Source: Laburnicola sp. R22_1
Lineage: Eukaryota; Ascomycota; Dothideomycetes; Pleosporales; Didymosphaeriaceae
Assembly (NCBI GenBank): GCA_014281115.1
Contig: JACONQ010000010.1
Span: 868,001 to 932,000 of the forward strand
Direction of reading: 5' to 3'
Length of the DNA: 64,000 nucleotides
Part shown: positions 35,064 to 48,520 of the stretch, one piece after another
How positions within the stretch are numbered: the first letter of the stretch is position 1
How the letters are laid out: each line of letters opens with the position of its first letter
Notes under the pieces: generated by a model
What the model was told of the DNA's origin: nothing
The model's input: only the letters and a program-made list of their open reading frames with translations
Databases searched by the model: none
Made by a program: the position numbers and the translations under genes

Positions 35064-36850
35064 AGCTCGCGCACAAGGAACTCGCGCACCCCTAGTACTC
35101 GCGCACCCCACCAAATCGCGCACCCGCACAAAAAAGACGCGTATTTTATTAACGCCTATTCTAATTGCCACTCCATGCACATAGATTGAAAGGTAGTATC
35201 AGGCGCTGCCCTCCCTGTAGCTACAGCACGCCTCTGAGCTCTAGGCCTAGAGCTCTAAGCTTCTGCAGCAGCAGCTTAATCAACTATACGCTTGATACTC
35301 TCAATATCAGCAAATCTTTGGTTGTAATCTACAGTGATTCGTTTCCGCTTTTTCTGAGAGCTAGTAGCCTCTAGTTGATACTGTAGGCGAGAGATTATTG
35401 ATTCCTGCTTTGCTGCTCGACTATTGCTAATAGCTATTGCCTTGCTCATTTTTTGGAATGCCTGGCGCGTAGGTTTTAATAGCTCTTGTGACCTCTCAAT
35501 ATGTTTCTGAGTTGCGTACACGTCCTGAGGTTTCTAAGGGGTGCGATAGAGCGTATTGATCGCGTTGAGGTCCTGAGGTAGGCGTGGCGGCGTTGCTGGC
35601 CTGCCTATAACCTGTGAGGATAGAAGTACCTGATTAGGGTTATAGGGAACAAGACCAGCAGCGCGCCAGCCAGCCCGAATCACCCTCTCTAAGAGGCCTT
35701 CCTCTCTAGCTAGGTGGTAGTAGCTAATAAAGCGCGCCTTCTTAATAGGCGCGGCGTCGTCGAGGCTCGCCAGGTCGCGTATGTGATTTTTATAGTTCGA
35801 CTTAATAACCAAGAACCCTGATAGATCTAGCGGCTGTAGGAGGTGTGTTGAATGAGCTGGTAGAAATAGAAGCTCTACTCGAGCCTGCTTGCAAGCCCAG
35901 AGGAACTCAATATTCACATGGCTACTATGCGCGTCGCAGAGGAGTAGCCGGTATTAGCTACCCTTAGGCGCTAATTCTAGTAGAAAGAGCCGGCGCAACC
36001 ACTCAAGGCCTATCTCCTGCGAGGTCCACCCATTCTCTAAGGTTGTATAGAGCCAATTTGGTATAGATGCTGGAAACCAGGTTGTTTGTAGGCTCTGGCC
36101 TTTGAAAATAACAGCGCAGGGCAGCTTCTGCCCTATAGCTGATACAGCCTCAATTATTGAGACCCACTCGCAATTCTCTGGCGACTTGATGTAAGCCTTT
36201 CTTTTTTGGCTATTTGCGAGCACCCTGGAGTTGGTACCTACACCAAGGGCAATACCAGTCTCATTAATATTCCAGATATTCTCTGCCTGTATGCCTAGCC
36301 TGATTCTGACGCGCTCAAATAGCTCAAGAAACGCGTTGATTTGTTCTAGTGTAGCTGCCTCAGCGCGGCTTGTATCTAGCTTTCTCCCTATAACAGAAGC
36401 AACGCGTAGGTTGCGCTGTATAAAGTGTTGCATCCACCTTTTGCCTAGAGGCTCTACGTCGCCGTTCATACGGAGAATTCGGGTCGCCATTTCTCAAGCG
36501 CGCGCGTGCGAGGGAGGGTAGCCATTGGTATCCTGCTCAAGAATCCACTCTACTAGGAAGCTTTCTTGATCCGGTGTCAATCGCTGCTGGTTGGCGTGGC
36601 TGGCGCGTCTGTTCGCCATGCCACCTAGTCGATCGCGTAGGGTGGAGGGAGGAACACCGTAGGCCTTTGCGGCGGCTCGTTGGCTTGTAAAAACGCCAGC
36701 ATTATATTGCGCGATAGCAAATTGTATACTCTGCTCGCGTATATCCATATTGAACAAGAAGTGTTGATAAAATACGCGTCTTTGTGAGGGGGCGCGATTT
36801 GGTGGGGGTGCGCGAGAACTAGGGGTGCGCGAGTTCCTTGTGCGCGAGCT
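35064..36850 (-). mobile_element. pogo-type DNA transposon, little mutated
   Basis: 1,787 bp bounded by about 85-bp inverted repeats (35064-35148 and 36766-36850) starting AGCTCGCGCACAAGGAACTC on each strand, flanked by TA dinucleotides. Each repeat holds four tandem variants of a CTCGCGCAC motif, probable transposase binding sites. The GC content contrasts strongly with the surrounding AT-rich DNA, so it inserted late. It encodes one transposase frame, listed separately. Confidence 0.92.
35276..36757 (-). pseudogene. pogo-family transposase, three in-frame stops
   Basis: A single 494-codon frame on the minus strand, from 36757 to the stop at 35276, is broken only at 36496-36494 (TGA), 35956-35954 (TAA) and one TAG at about 35524-35522; all four pieces are in the same frame. 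The N-terminus has a psq-type helix-turn-helix (TSQRAAAKAYGVPPSTLRDR), followed by a CENP-B-like part and the DDE domain. The first catalytic motif reads WNINETG where pogo enzymes have DETG: the Asp codon is now AAT at 36265-36263, a change that is CpA to TpA on the plus strand. The second motif CDAHSSH and third LLQPLDLSGF keep Asp. It would be inactive even without the stops. Confidence 0.9.
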
Positions 36851-37514
36851 TAGCTATTTTAGTAATAGCTAAAAAAAGTAGTAAAAAGTAGTTAGCTAAA
36901 GTAATTAGGCTTAGGCTTTACTTTAAAATTTCTATTATTAGAAAAAGTAGTTAGGATTGCCTAATATGCGTTAATTTTAGGACCTTTAAGGGATAATAGT
37001 ATAAAGTTATTAAATTTAAAGACTAACTACTAGTAAAATTAAGATAAAAATAAAGTTATAATAAAAAATATTTAACTATAATTTATTAATAAACTAAACT
37101 AAAAAGTAGCTAAATAATATTAATAGTTTAGTAATTAGTTACTTAGCTAAATATTTAATAGGTAGTAAGTAAGGGCTAAAGTAATTATAGCAAAAAAATA
37201 CGATTTTATAACTAGTGCTATTTTAGTTTAAATATAAGTTTAACTAAAATTTAAAATAGTAAACAATTAAAATAAAATATATACGGCTACTTAGAAAAGT
37301 AAAATAGTAAAAAATTAAAATAAACTAAATAAAGCTACTTAGTAAAATTTGCGCTAAAGCAATCTAGTATTTAAATTTTCTAAGTATTAAAGTAGTTTAT
37401 TAAGAGTATCTATTACAAAAGTAATAAAGAATGAATAAGAAAAATACTTAAAAAGTTAATAGTTAGGTATAATAGAGTAGTTAAATTTAGTAAATCTAGA
37501 TATCTTATAAGTAT

Positions 37515-37627
37515 GTGTGGCGTTAAATTAACTACCTAGGAGTAGCACGACAAAGGCTTTTATCTCAAATAACATGATAAAAAAAGCAGAGCCTCCTGCT
37601 TAGTAATTAAAAAGAGCGTGAAAAAGG
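37515..37627 (-). repeat. SINE-like repeat, copy H (antisense)
   Basis: A 113-bp insertion with a perfect 12-bp target duplication TCTTATAAGTAT at 37503-37514 and 37628-37639. In the sense direction it starts CCTTTTTCACGCTC, so it lacks the head seen at 34744-34922, and ends TTTAACGCCACAC. It keeps many cytosines and is nearly identical in its core to the copy at 554-691. Confidence 0.85.
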
Positions 37628-39869
37628 TCTTATAAGTATAAGCTAACATACTTATTAAGTAAAATAGTGCGCTTTACTAAAAAAGTAAAAGTATTATTTA
37701 TATAAATTTTTTATAGGCGACGCTATAGCACTTTTAAAACCTAATTCTAATTTCTTTTATTTAGTATCTTTAGCCCTTATAGCATAATACTAGTTAAGTG
37801 TTATAAATAAATTAGTTTTTAAAAGTAATATAGTTATTATTTATTAATACTTATAGATATTTAAGGTAGCTTTTTAATAAACTAAAGAAATTTCTTTTAG
37901 TAAATTTAAGTATAATGTATTAAATTAAAGTATAAAGTCTTATAAGGGTAACTAATAAAACTTTCTACTACTCTACACTATAACTAGTAACTAGTAGACT
38001 TAGAATTTTAGTTTTTTAAATAGGCCTTAATAGTATTTTAATTCTACTAGCGTAAAGTAGTACTACTACTTTTATAACTTAGAGTAATTTTTTTTAATAA
38101 AGTATAGTAACATATCCTATTAGCGAGCGAGTTAGATTAGCGAGCGAGTTAGGTTTTGCTAAGACTATAACACCTTATAATAACTTATTATGTCTTAATA
38201 AGGCAACGTATTATTATCTAATAAAAAAGGCAGAATTAAGCTTACTCTTTACATCTATTAAAATAAACAATTTTTAAGTCTATAACGCGCTGCTAATATG
38301 TATAACATTTTAAAAACTATAGTAACCTACTAATATAATAGAATTACTGCCTAAGCAAATAACTGCGCTAATATAGCAAAGCTTACTATAACTAAAAAAA
38401 GACTCTTATCTAGTATATACTTAACCTAAACTTGTAAAAATTTATACCTTAGCTAAATAAGATAAACTACTAGCTGCGTAGTATAGAGACCTTATAGGTA
38501 AATGCTAGACTTAACGCTTTATAAAGTGTGTACCTAAGCTTAAAATAGCCTTTAATTAAGTAAAGGACTAATAGAGAATATAATAGAAGGATCTAGAGGT
38601 AATAAATGCATCGTTTTAGCTTATAGAGAAGACAAAAGCTAAGTATAGGGTATAGAATTAAGATATCTATAACTTTAATAAGACTAGCTTTTAGATAAAA
38701 GTTATTAGCTTAATAAAGGTTATAATAGGCTTAAAGAGATGTTCTTAACCTAATCTTATCTAGCTAAGTAATTATAAGTAGGTTATAGTAATTTAAAGTA
38801 TTTGCGCTATTAGGTATACTACTTTACTCTTTATTATCTATAAAGGGCGAGTCTATATCTTAGTATAGTATAAGGAGACTAGTATCCTCTACAATTAGAA
38901 GCTTTTAGTCTCTAAAACTAGCTAGACTAATAATAAGCTTAAAGTTACGTAGTTAAAGCACTTTAACGCGTATACAAAACTATATATAGTAGAGTTATAA
39001 AGGTTACTTATTTTAGACAGCTATAAGAGCTACTAATCCTAAAATTTTAAGAATTACTCTCTAGAATAAAAGATTCTAATCCTTTATATACTAGTGTACT
39101 TATCTTATATTCTATAGCTGCTTAATATAGTCTATTTTATACTACTAAAGCTAAAGTACTTCTAGCGCGTATAAGACTTAGCGCGCTAACGCGTCTTTTA
39201 TATTAATAAAGAGGGCTTCCTATTAGCCTTTTATAACGTGTTTTTTAATATATTTATATTAGAAAATTATAAAAAAGCTTTTAAGGCATTAAGGCTTATT
39301 TCTTTAAATATGTTAGTAGTAGTAGATTGCCTTAATATGTAACTTTACACCCTACTAAAACTACCTATACTAAATAAGCCCTAGTAATCAAAAACACTAA
39401 AAAACGCTATTAAACTCTTATTATAGGCTAAGCTAGTAATAGAATTTATTAAGAAATTACTAACTACTATTACTATAAGGCTTATATAGCTTATAAAGGG
39501 CGCTAAAAGTCTAGCTTACTAAGGTGTACTTATAATAGGCTAACTTACTAAGCTTTAAAAGTAGATAAAGCTACTTATTAAGTAAAAATTATATAAAACA
39601 AAGCGTCTCTAGTATAGTAGAGTACTTAACTTTAGCTAAGGAGTAGATTAAGTAGCTAGAAGTCTCTTTATTAGGGCGAAATTGTCTAAAAGGGCTCAGA
39701 ATAAAGGTAACGCTAAGAGAGGCCCTTTAACACAACACTACAATAGTAACTATAAGGAGACTAGGCATAATATAAGAACCTACTAAAAGACTAAAGAGTT
39801 ATTTTCTAGCTTTGATATTACCTTTAGTAGGCTATTTTTAGATAGTGTTAATAGTAATTTAAATTAAAG

Positions 39870-40094
39870 TGTGATGGATTAATGCCCGGAGGCGCCGCGA
39901 CCCTAAGGCAGGCCGGAGATAACGCTTTATCTCCGGCGCTAGCCTAACTAGGCCTAGCACCTAGCGCCCACCACGCGCCCACTATACAGTAGGCGTAGGT
40001 AATTACTAGGATCCCTACGCAGTATCTTACCCATAGAGTTTAATTAACTATTATCTTAACTTTAACTATTAATTCTTTATACTATACTGTGTTA
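39870..40094 (+). repeat. 5' LTR of plus-strand gypsy element
   Basis: 225 bp starting TGTGATGGATTAATG and ending CTGTGTTA (terminal CA changed to TA). It retains CCGGAGGCGCCGCGACCC where the partner has more A/T. It lacks about 12 bp that the 3' LTR has near its end. Confidence 0.85.
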
Positions 40095-43000
40095 ACCTTA
40101 CGCCCTACACAATATTTTATTAGGCCTAGCAATCTAAAGAAGCTAGTATTAAGCTAATAGGCAACCTTATAACTTATACATATTAACTGGCTTACGCGAG
40201 CTTATGCTGTTAATAGTTGCTGCGCGTTATAAGGATACTAAGGTACTATTTAGTAAATGGAAACTAGATCTATATAAGAAGTCTAGTGGGTAGACAAAAT
40301 GTCTAGGCCCGATAATAGTAACGTGTCATAACTAATTAGAAGACAAACGCCGCACTAGTTAAAGAAGTCGCCTTAGGTACTAGTATATGTAATAACAATC
40401 CTAGAAGACGTATAGGGGATGGCAAATAAGTAAAAGCAAGTATACTACTTACGCTATAGCTTGCTACAAGCATCCTAACCTTTGTAGTCATAATTATAGA
40501 CTATAGCTAGTAATAATAAAACGCAGAGTTAGGTTATGTCTAGTATCCTAGGCTAGAAACGAGTTTAATAGCCTAGCTAATTCTATAATACTATTTATAT
40601 AACCTTAGAGACTAGTAGTAGTTAAGTTAATATAACGTCTACAATACTAGAATATATAGATTTAGACATCGCAAACTCTCGTCTAGAAATCGCGTACCTT
40701 AAGAATAATTATCCGCGATTCCGTGTTATCTTTCTTAAAAATAATAATAATAGTAAGGTCTGGCTAGAGTTACAAAAACACAATAATGCTAATAATAATT
40801 CTATCTATACCTTCTAGTTAGGCGTAGACTGCCCTAAGGGCAATAGACTCGCTCCTATTAAGTACAATACTATTGTTAACAACGTTGTTAATAGTAGTAA
40901 TAAACTACTTAAGCAAGTAATAGAGAAATCCCACAAGTAGGTTATTAATATCCTAGCCCTCCTTATTATCCTCCGTAATGCTGCTTACAGCACAGATAAT
41001 AACCTTAAGAGCTAAGCTTTATAGTTATAGGAAGCGTCTGTTACTACTACGCTAGATATAATAAAAATAGTTAAGCAGCTTATAGTAACCTAGCGCGAGT
41101 TAAAGAAATATAAGCAGCTATATAAAACCTAAGACCTCGCTAATAATAATAATAACGCCGTCCCTTAACTCCGTAAAGAACTTAAGGTTAAGAAATGCGA
41201 ACTCGCTAAGGCATGCAAAGGAAATGGAGAGTTGCGAGCCTAACTAAGTAAGCACCTAATCGCTATTAATAACTAAGAATATTAGGTTAAATCCTTACAA
41301 TTAGAGTTGGACTAAGTAAGGGCCAAAGTTAAGAAATATAATAGTAAGGCCGGTAAGTATTACTAGTTATAGAAGAGGGAATAATAGATATTACGCAACT
41401 ATTAGTTTGACTGCAACAAAGCTGCTTATAACCTAGAGAAGCTACGTTATAACTATAACTAATTAAAATAGAATAAGCAGAATAAAGTTATTAACTTAGT
41501 ACGTAAAGTTTAATAATATGAGCCTAACTTTTATAGGTACATAGTTCTAGATCGAAACACTAATACTTACGGAGACCCTTATCTATCTAGGCAAGTATCT
41601 CTCTAAGGACGGGCAGGTCTACGCCGCGACCCCTCTCTGGCCGCCCACAATAGCTAGATATTATAATGCAACCTCTCTCCCTATTACAAATGCAGCGTAT
41701 TGTTTATTTAAGATACCACTAAATAAGTTAATTATAATAAGTAATAAGATAACGTCTATAAACCTTACATCCCTTAAGCTTCTTCTATAGCTACTGCTTT
41801 TGCTACTACTGCCTCCATATCTAGTAGCGGACGTTATCTGCCTAAGATGCCTAACTTAGAAAAATTTAATAGTAAAGAAGATAAGAACTATAAGAGGTAG
41901 CACGTACTAGCTATTAACAAATGCAAGATTGCCTTTAATAAGAAAGACTAGCGTATTGCGTACCTTATAAATTATATTAAGGGCGACGCTTAGGCGTTAG
42001 TTAAAAATATAAGGCCCTAGCACTTTATAAAGTATATTAAGGCCTTAGATAAATTCTATAGATATATGTCTATGGATAAGATTACTTAGGCATTAAATAA
42101 TCTAGCCAATCCCTTGTAGCCCCTTAAATAAAAGGCTGGCGAGAGTTTTATAGTATGGCATATTTGTTTTACAGTTATCTATAACCTCATCTCTATACTA
42201 GATACTATAATAATTAACTATACTTAGAAGCTTATAAACTAGTCTATTACTAATGCCGCAAATATCTATAAGAAAGATAGTAATAGTCTATTATAGTATT
42301 TACGCAATACTAGCAATATTAATAAATAACACTAGTACACTATAGTCCTAAAGGCAAAGACTATAACTATAGGTACATCTATAACGCAAACAAAGATAGT
42401 AGAGTTTTACGCTTTAACAACATTATTAAAATAAAACCTTAATAAGATTATATTTAGCTAAACTAAGAAAGAGAGGCGTATGTTAGCGCGCTTAAAACTG
42501 TGCTTTAAGTGTAGTAAGCCTAACTACTAACAACGCGACCCGCACGCACCCTACTATAATAAGCCTACTATACTATCTACCAATATCTCTATATTACTTA
42601 CCGCCCTATAAGTGTTACACGCTAACAAATTAGAAATTAAAGATAAGCCTACTAAGGACAATATTAAAGTCGACAATAATGGCTTTATAATTAACTTAGA
42701 AAACTAGATGCTTCTACGCAAAACTATACACAGGAGCTAGACTAGCGTAGTGCTAAGAGGATATTAGACTAGATTTAATTAAGTCACAATTAATTCGAAA
42801 CCGCTGCTACTCTTACTGTCCCGCTTAATTAAGTCTGTCCTAGTGGGCACTAAGTCTCCTCTACCTTCTTAACTAACAGTCCTCTTAATATAACAAGTTA
42901 GTTAACCTTTCTAGGTTAAATATAAACACTATAAGGATGGCGAAAAACTTCTACACTTATTAATATAGGGACAAGCGTGTGCTTTATAAGCCGCTATTAG

Positions 43001-46000
43001 GTAAAGCAATACAGCTATAAGATAATTAAGACTAATAAACCCATACGACTAGCATTAGCAGATAGCAGCAAGGTTGGAAAACTTATAGAAGCTGTGGACC
43101 TTATTATTAAATATGGCAGCCACACGTCCACCGTGCTATACTACGTCACTAATATTAGAAAATATAACGTTATTCTAGGTATAAATTAGACAGACTATTA
43201 TAAGCCCTTAATTTAGTTTAGTGAAACTCGTTCTATAGAGTTTAAATTAGATCGCTGCTAAACTAACTACTTATATTAAGAAAAACCCAAAACTATATAC
43301 TATAATTAACTATTAAAGAGCGAGTTGCGTAAAACTTTACTAGTTAGTAATATATACATAATTAGTGCGTACGCTGCTATTTAATTAGCTGCCTAAGATC
43401 CTAACAACGTTGTCTGGATAGAGCCCTATTATTAGGACTTGCTTAAGCGCCCTCCTAATAATAACGTCTCCCTTAACGCGTTTAAGGACAGCTTTCCTAG
43501 TTTAGCTACCGCAATAACTAAAGAGGACTTTAATAAGTATATAGACAAGCTAAACTAAGCACTTTAGTTAGATAATAAGCTTCGCAATATAGTCCCTAGA
43601 TTTGTCTTTAATAAGTTTAAGTAAGTGTTTAGCGCTATTAAAGCTAATATCCTATCTCCGCGCTATAAGAGAGTTAACCACGTAATTAATATGGACCTAA
43701 GCTCTCTAATCCCTTAGCCTAAGATCTATGGGCTAACGCATACTAAAACTAAAGCGGTTAAGAAATATATTAATAAAATGCTAGGTAAAGGGTTTATACG
43801 CCCAAGTATATTACTATGGGCAGCGCTAGTACTAGTAGTAAAGAAGCCTAAGGGAGGTCTTTAGATTTGTATTAACTACTAATAATTAAACGCCATAATA
43901 AAAAAGAATTAAAACGCGCCTCCCTCTAAAGAAGGTAATAAAGAGAAAATAGTATTTATAATACAGTATAGGCTGTATATATATATAGTTATGCCTTTTA
44001 AACTCTGTAATACTCTGGGGACTTTTTAGACTTTTATTAATAAGACGCTTTATAAGTATCTTAATAACTTTTGTATAGTGTACTTAGATAACGTTCTTAT
44101 ATATAGTGAGCAAGAAGATAAGTATAAGGCGCATGTACTTAAGGTAATTACTAGACTCTATAATGCTAGTCTATACTTAGATCCCGCAAAGTGCAAATAG
44201 AACGTTAAATAGATAAAGTATTTAGGACTTATACTTACTACTAACAGTATTAAAATAGATTCTAAGAAAGTTAAAACTATAATAAATTAGCCTACACTCT
44301 GGTGCGTAAAGGACGTGCAAGCCTTCCTAGGGTTTACTAACTTTTACTAACGGTTTATTGCTAGGTTTTTATACCTAGCTAAGCCGCTTACTAAACTTAT
44401 AAGGGACGGCGCGCATAAAGAGTTTTTACTAGCCCTAGACTTAAAGGCTTTAGCTATATTTAATAAACTAAAGAAGGCTTTTTGCAACACTAATAAAAAG
44501 GTCCTGGCTCACTTTAACTCTAATCTAGAAACATGGCTAAAAACTAACACTTTTAACTTTGTGTGTACCGTAGTACTTTCGCAAATACATAATGGAGTGT
44601 TGTGACCTATTATGTTCTTATTACATAAGATAACGCCCATAGAATGCAACTATAAAATATATAATAAAGAACTCCTTGCTATTATCTAAGCTTTTAAAAA
44701 GTAGTAGTTTAAACTTACTAGCACAAATAATTCTATAAAGGTCCTATCTAACTACTAAGTATTATAGATGTTTATAACTAACAAACAACTTAACTACTAC
44801 TAAGCTAGATAGGCTAAGTTTCTATCTAAGTTTAATTTTAAAATTACGTACTAGCCTAAGGTTTAAGGTACTAAACCTAACGCCCTAATATATTATTTAG
44901 ATAACCTACCTAAAGATATAGAAGACGCGCATAGGCAACACTAATAGCAAGTTATTATTACGCCATATTAGGTTAACCTAAAACTTAGAATCGCGTATAT
45001 GGCGTGCGAATAGGATGCTAGCGCGCGACATACAGTTTACCTGGCCTAGGTTGCAACTCTTTGCTCTATACAAAGTCTTATTTCTATTGTACGCAATATA
45101 TATAATAATAGCAAAAGGTACAACGTTATAAAATAAGTTGCGCTTAGTAGTGTGGTAATAAGTGTTTTAGAGAAGGAAAGTTTACCTAATAATATAAACC
45201 TATTACTAACACTCTACAACCCTCTAGTAACTACTAACACTTATAATAAATAACTCTAAAACGTACTCACTATGCCTTATAATAAGTAACTACTAAATGC
45301 ACCTAGCGTGCCCCGTAATAAGCAATCCTAAGCTGCACCTACTGTGCCCTAGGTACCTATTATGCCTATTAACGAATAATTAAACAACATACCTACTATG
45401 GAGCCTAATAAGCGACTACTAGCGAAGACACTAAGTATAGTAGAACTAATAGATAAAATCTATTTAGTATACCTAGCAGATAAGAATTTAATGACAATTA
45501 TAACAGTATTAAAAGATAGTTAATAGAGAATCATATACAATCTTATATATAGAGGCACTAGACTAGAGCTTAGCGATTATTAGTTATATAGTAGTCTACT
45601 ATACATACAAGGCAAAGTATACGTCTCTAACGTCCTAGGACTCTATGCCTATATAATTAACCATGTACACAAATCGCTCTGTGGGGGATATAGAGGAAAA
45701 TATAAGAGTTACACGAAATTAGTATAGTGGTATTTCTAGCCTAATATAATAAGCGACGTCGCCTAGTACGTTAAAGCTTATCTACTCTACTAACGTATAA
45801 AGACTTATTGCGATGGCAAATAAGGCCTACTTTATCTACTACTTATACTAGAATAATACTAGACATTAATCTTAATTAATTATATTACTAAACTTTCGCC
45901 TTATATAGTTAACGGTTGTACGTACAAATACATCCTTATTATAATTAACTAACTTAGCAAAAAATAGAAGTTTATACTAGTTATAAACTTATATATTAAC

Positions 46001-47728
46001 ACTCTTATATAAGCCTTTGTTAAATTTATATAGCGCAAAGAAGAATACCTAGAGGATATAGTATTAGACTAAGAAGCATAATTTACGTCTTACTTTTAGA
46101 AACGCCTCTATTAATATATTGGCACAAAACCTAAGTTATTAACGTTATATTATTCTAAAACTAACAAACAGACAGAAAACGCTAACGCTTTTTTAAAATA
46201 ATACTTAAGAGCGTTTATTAATTATAAATAAGATAACTAGGCCACCCTACTTCCTATGGCTAAATTTATCGCTAATTCTTTAATAAGTACTAGTATAGGT
46301 GTAATGCCATTTTATGCCACTAAAGGATATAAACCCCAGTTAGGTCTAGAGCTACTATTGCTAATTAATAAGGCACTAACTATACTTGCTAAAGCTAACT
46401 ATGTCCGAGCTAACTATTTTATAGAACGCCTTTATTAGTTACGCAACAACCTCTATAAAAGTCTTAAATGGGCTTAGACAAAGTAAGTAGAGTATGCTAA
46501 TAATAGAAGGCAACCCGCCAAAGTGTTTAAAGTTAGTAACTAAGTTATAGTTAATTTCTATTACGCTTATATAACTTAACCTAGTTAATCTTTAGACTAT
46601 AAAAACTATAGACCATTTATAATTATTAAATTAATTAATAATATGGCCTATAAGGTAGACCTCCTACTAGAGATATAGATTTATAATATGTTTTACTTAT
46701 AGTTATTATATTTGCACAAGTAACTACTATCTAGCTAAGCACCTATACCTAAAGGCCCTATTAAAATTGCTAACCCTAATATTTAAAATAACTCCGACTA
46801 TAAAGTTAAAGCAATTTTAGCCGCATAACTTAATTAAAATCTAAAGAATCTACTAATGCGTAATCGTAAGAGCCTCCTATAGTACAAAGTTAAATGGAAG
46901 AACTACCTACTAAGACTAGACAACTCGTTATAGGAGCCATATATAAACTTAGTTAGCTTATTAGACCTAGTCTATAACTGGCATAAGGCTTACCCCTCTA
47001 CTCTTATTTATAGGAAGTTTACTACACTAATAGGCAAATAAAATATATTATTACTAAGGATAAGCGAACTCGCTGTCTTAATATAATATAATATATAGGT
47101 AGTAAGTATTTATATTCTCTCCTACTAACGCAAGTCACTATTATAAAAAGAATGCCTCTACTATTTATATTACTATTAATATTTATTATAGTAGTTACGC
47201 CCTTAGATAATATAGACTAGAATATTAGTGTTATAAGTATAATAGTAAAATATCTATGTGTTAGAGATTACTTATATACTAGGGATTGCCTATATATTAG
47301 AGACTATATAGTTAAGCCTAATAAAAGTAACTATGCCTAGCGATAGTAATTGCGCTTAATAATAGTAAACTACTATATATATATACGCTAACGTTACTAT
47401 CTATAAGTAAGAATTTAAAAGTTATAATTTATAAACTATAGTTATAAGTTATAATTGTATAACGTATAAATAAAATTTTGGCAACCTGGCCTAGTAGCTT
47501 ATACCTAGATTACTAAGAAATACTAGATTTACTACGGCGCTATTATACTAACCTAGTATATAATCTTAGTAATATGTCTAATAGATAATAAAACTAGCCA
47601 CAAATGCAACGTGTATTAAAAACCCAGGTATAAGATAATAATTTTAGGGACTAGAATGCCAGAGGCATAAGGAGAGCATGGTATTATTACAAGAGCAATG
47701 AAACTGCTCTTCTTAGAGGGGGGGGTAG

Positions 47729-47965
47729 TGTAATAGATTAATGCCTAGAGGCGCCGCAGCCCTAAGGCAGGCCGAAGATAACGCTTTATCTCCAGCGCTA
47801 GCCTAACTAGGCCTAGCACCTAGCGCCTACCGCGTGCCCACTATATAATAGGCGTGGATAATTACTAGGATCCCTATATAGTATCTTACCTATAGAGTTT
47901 AATTAACTATTATCTTAACTCTAACTATTAATTCTTTATATAAAGTTTACCGTACTATAGTGTTA
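47729..47965 (+). repeat. 3' LTR of plus-strand gypsy element
   Basis: 237 bp starting TGTAATAGATTAATG and ending ATAGTGTTA, aligning with 39870-40094 apart from transitions and a short insertion near the end (AAGTTTACC region). Confidence 0.85.
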
Positions 47966-48520
47966 CTAAGAAACACTAACCTACTTACTAATCTAACCCA
48001 CTCGCTAATAAAATACGTTAGCGTAATTTATTAAACTAGTTTTTTATAAAAGTAACTAATAAAACTTTTTACCCTTATATAATAAGTAAAAAAAAACTTA
48101 AAAGTAGCTTTTTTAATAGACTTTAAAATAGTAAAATATAAACTCTTTAGTAATAAAGATCTTTTCTAGTAACTAATAAACTTCTTATCCTTATATAATA
48201 AGTAAAGGAGAGACTTAAAAGTAGCCTCTTTTAATAGACTTTAGAGTAGTAAAATACAAACTTTCTAGTAATATAAATTCTTTCTAGTAACTAATAAACT
48301 TTTAGCCTAATCTAGTAAGTAATAGCTTAATCTACTTTAGCGTAATATAATAACTACTTAAAACTTCTAGCCTAATCTAATAAGCTTAGTATAGTATAAT
48401 AGTTATTTAGTCTTAAAGTAATTAATATACTTTTAGCCTTATCTAGTAAGCTAAAACTTTTACTAATTTAACTATCTATAAGTAGTATTTTAAGAAAAAG
48501 TAAATATTATATTACTATTT

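Larger units (their letters stand above)
39870..47965 (+). mobile_element. Ty3/gypsy LTR retrotransposon with chromodomain (chromovirus type)
   Basis: About 8.1 kb between LTRs at 39870-40094 and 47729-47965; a polypurine tract (AGAGGGGGGGGGTAG) precedes the 3' LTR. Domain remnants occur in gag-pol order on the plus strand: a CCHC zinc knuckle LCFKCSKPNY near 42,500; reverse transcriptase near 43,780-44,110 with ICINY and YLDNVLIYS (second catalytic Asp now Asn); RNase H with [13 protein letters not shown] near 44,650; integrase near 45,620-46,440 with LCGGYRGKYKSYTKLV and the fragment GVMPFYATKGYKPQL; and a chromodomain-like YKVKWKNYLLRLDNSL near 46,880. Stops are numerous, so it is dead. 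It interrupts a pogo-type transposon. Confidence 0.9.
38110..48018 (+). mobile_element. pogo-type DNA transposon split by a nested retrotransposon
   Basis: The left end (TTAGCGAGCGAGTTAGATTA at about 38,120) is matched by the reverse complement of the right end (TTAGCGAGTGGGTTAGATTA, about 48,006), each flanked by TA (38108-38109 and 48019-48020). Left and right parts total about 1.8 kb once the retrotransposon at 39870-47965 is removed. The plus strand of the left part has a degenerate DDE transposase: YNFNKTSF (catalytic Asp changed to Asn) near 38,670 and LLILDSYKSY near 39,010. Its ends differ from those of the Fot1 copies and the 35-kb element, so it is a third pogo-type family. Confidence 0.82.

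Noticed and set aside
37515..37627. SINE-like repeat first considered as a MITE because of inner palindromes (CCTAGG, AGCAG...CTGCT)
   Set aside because: There are no terminal inverted repeats, the start point varies between copies, and duplications are 11-13 bp, which fits retroposition better.
46256..46438. Isolated 60-codon ORF in the AT-rich island
   Set aside because: It is a surviving open fragment of the gypsy integrase (GVMPFYATKGYKPQL), not an independent gene.
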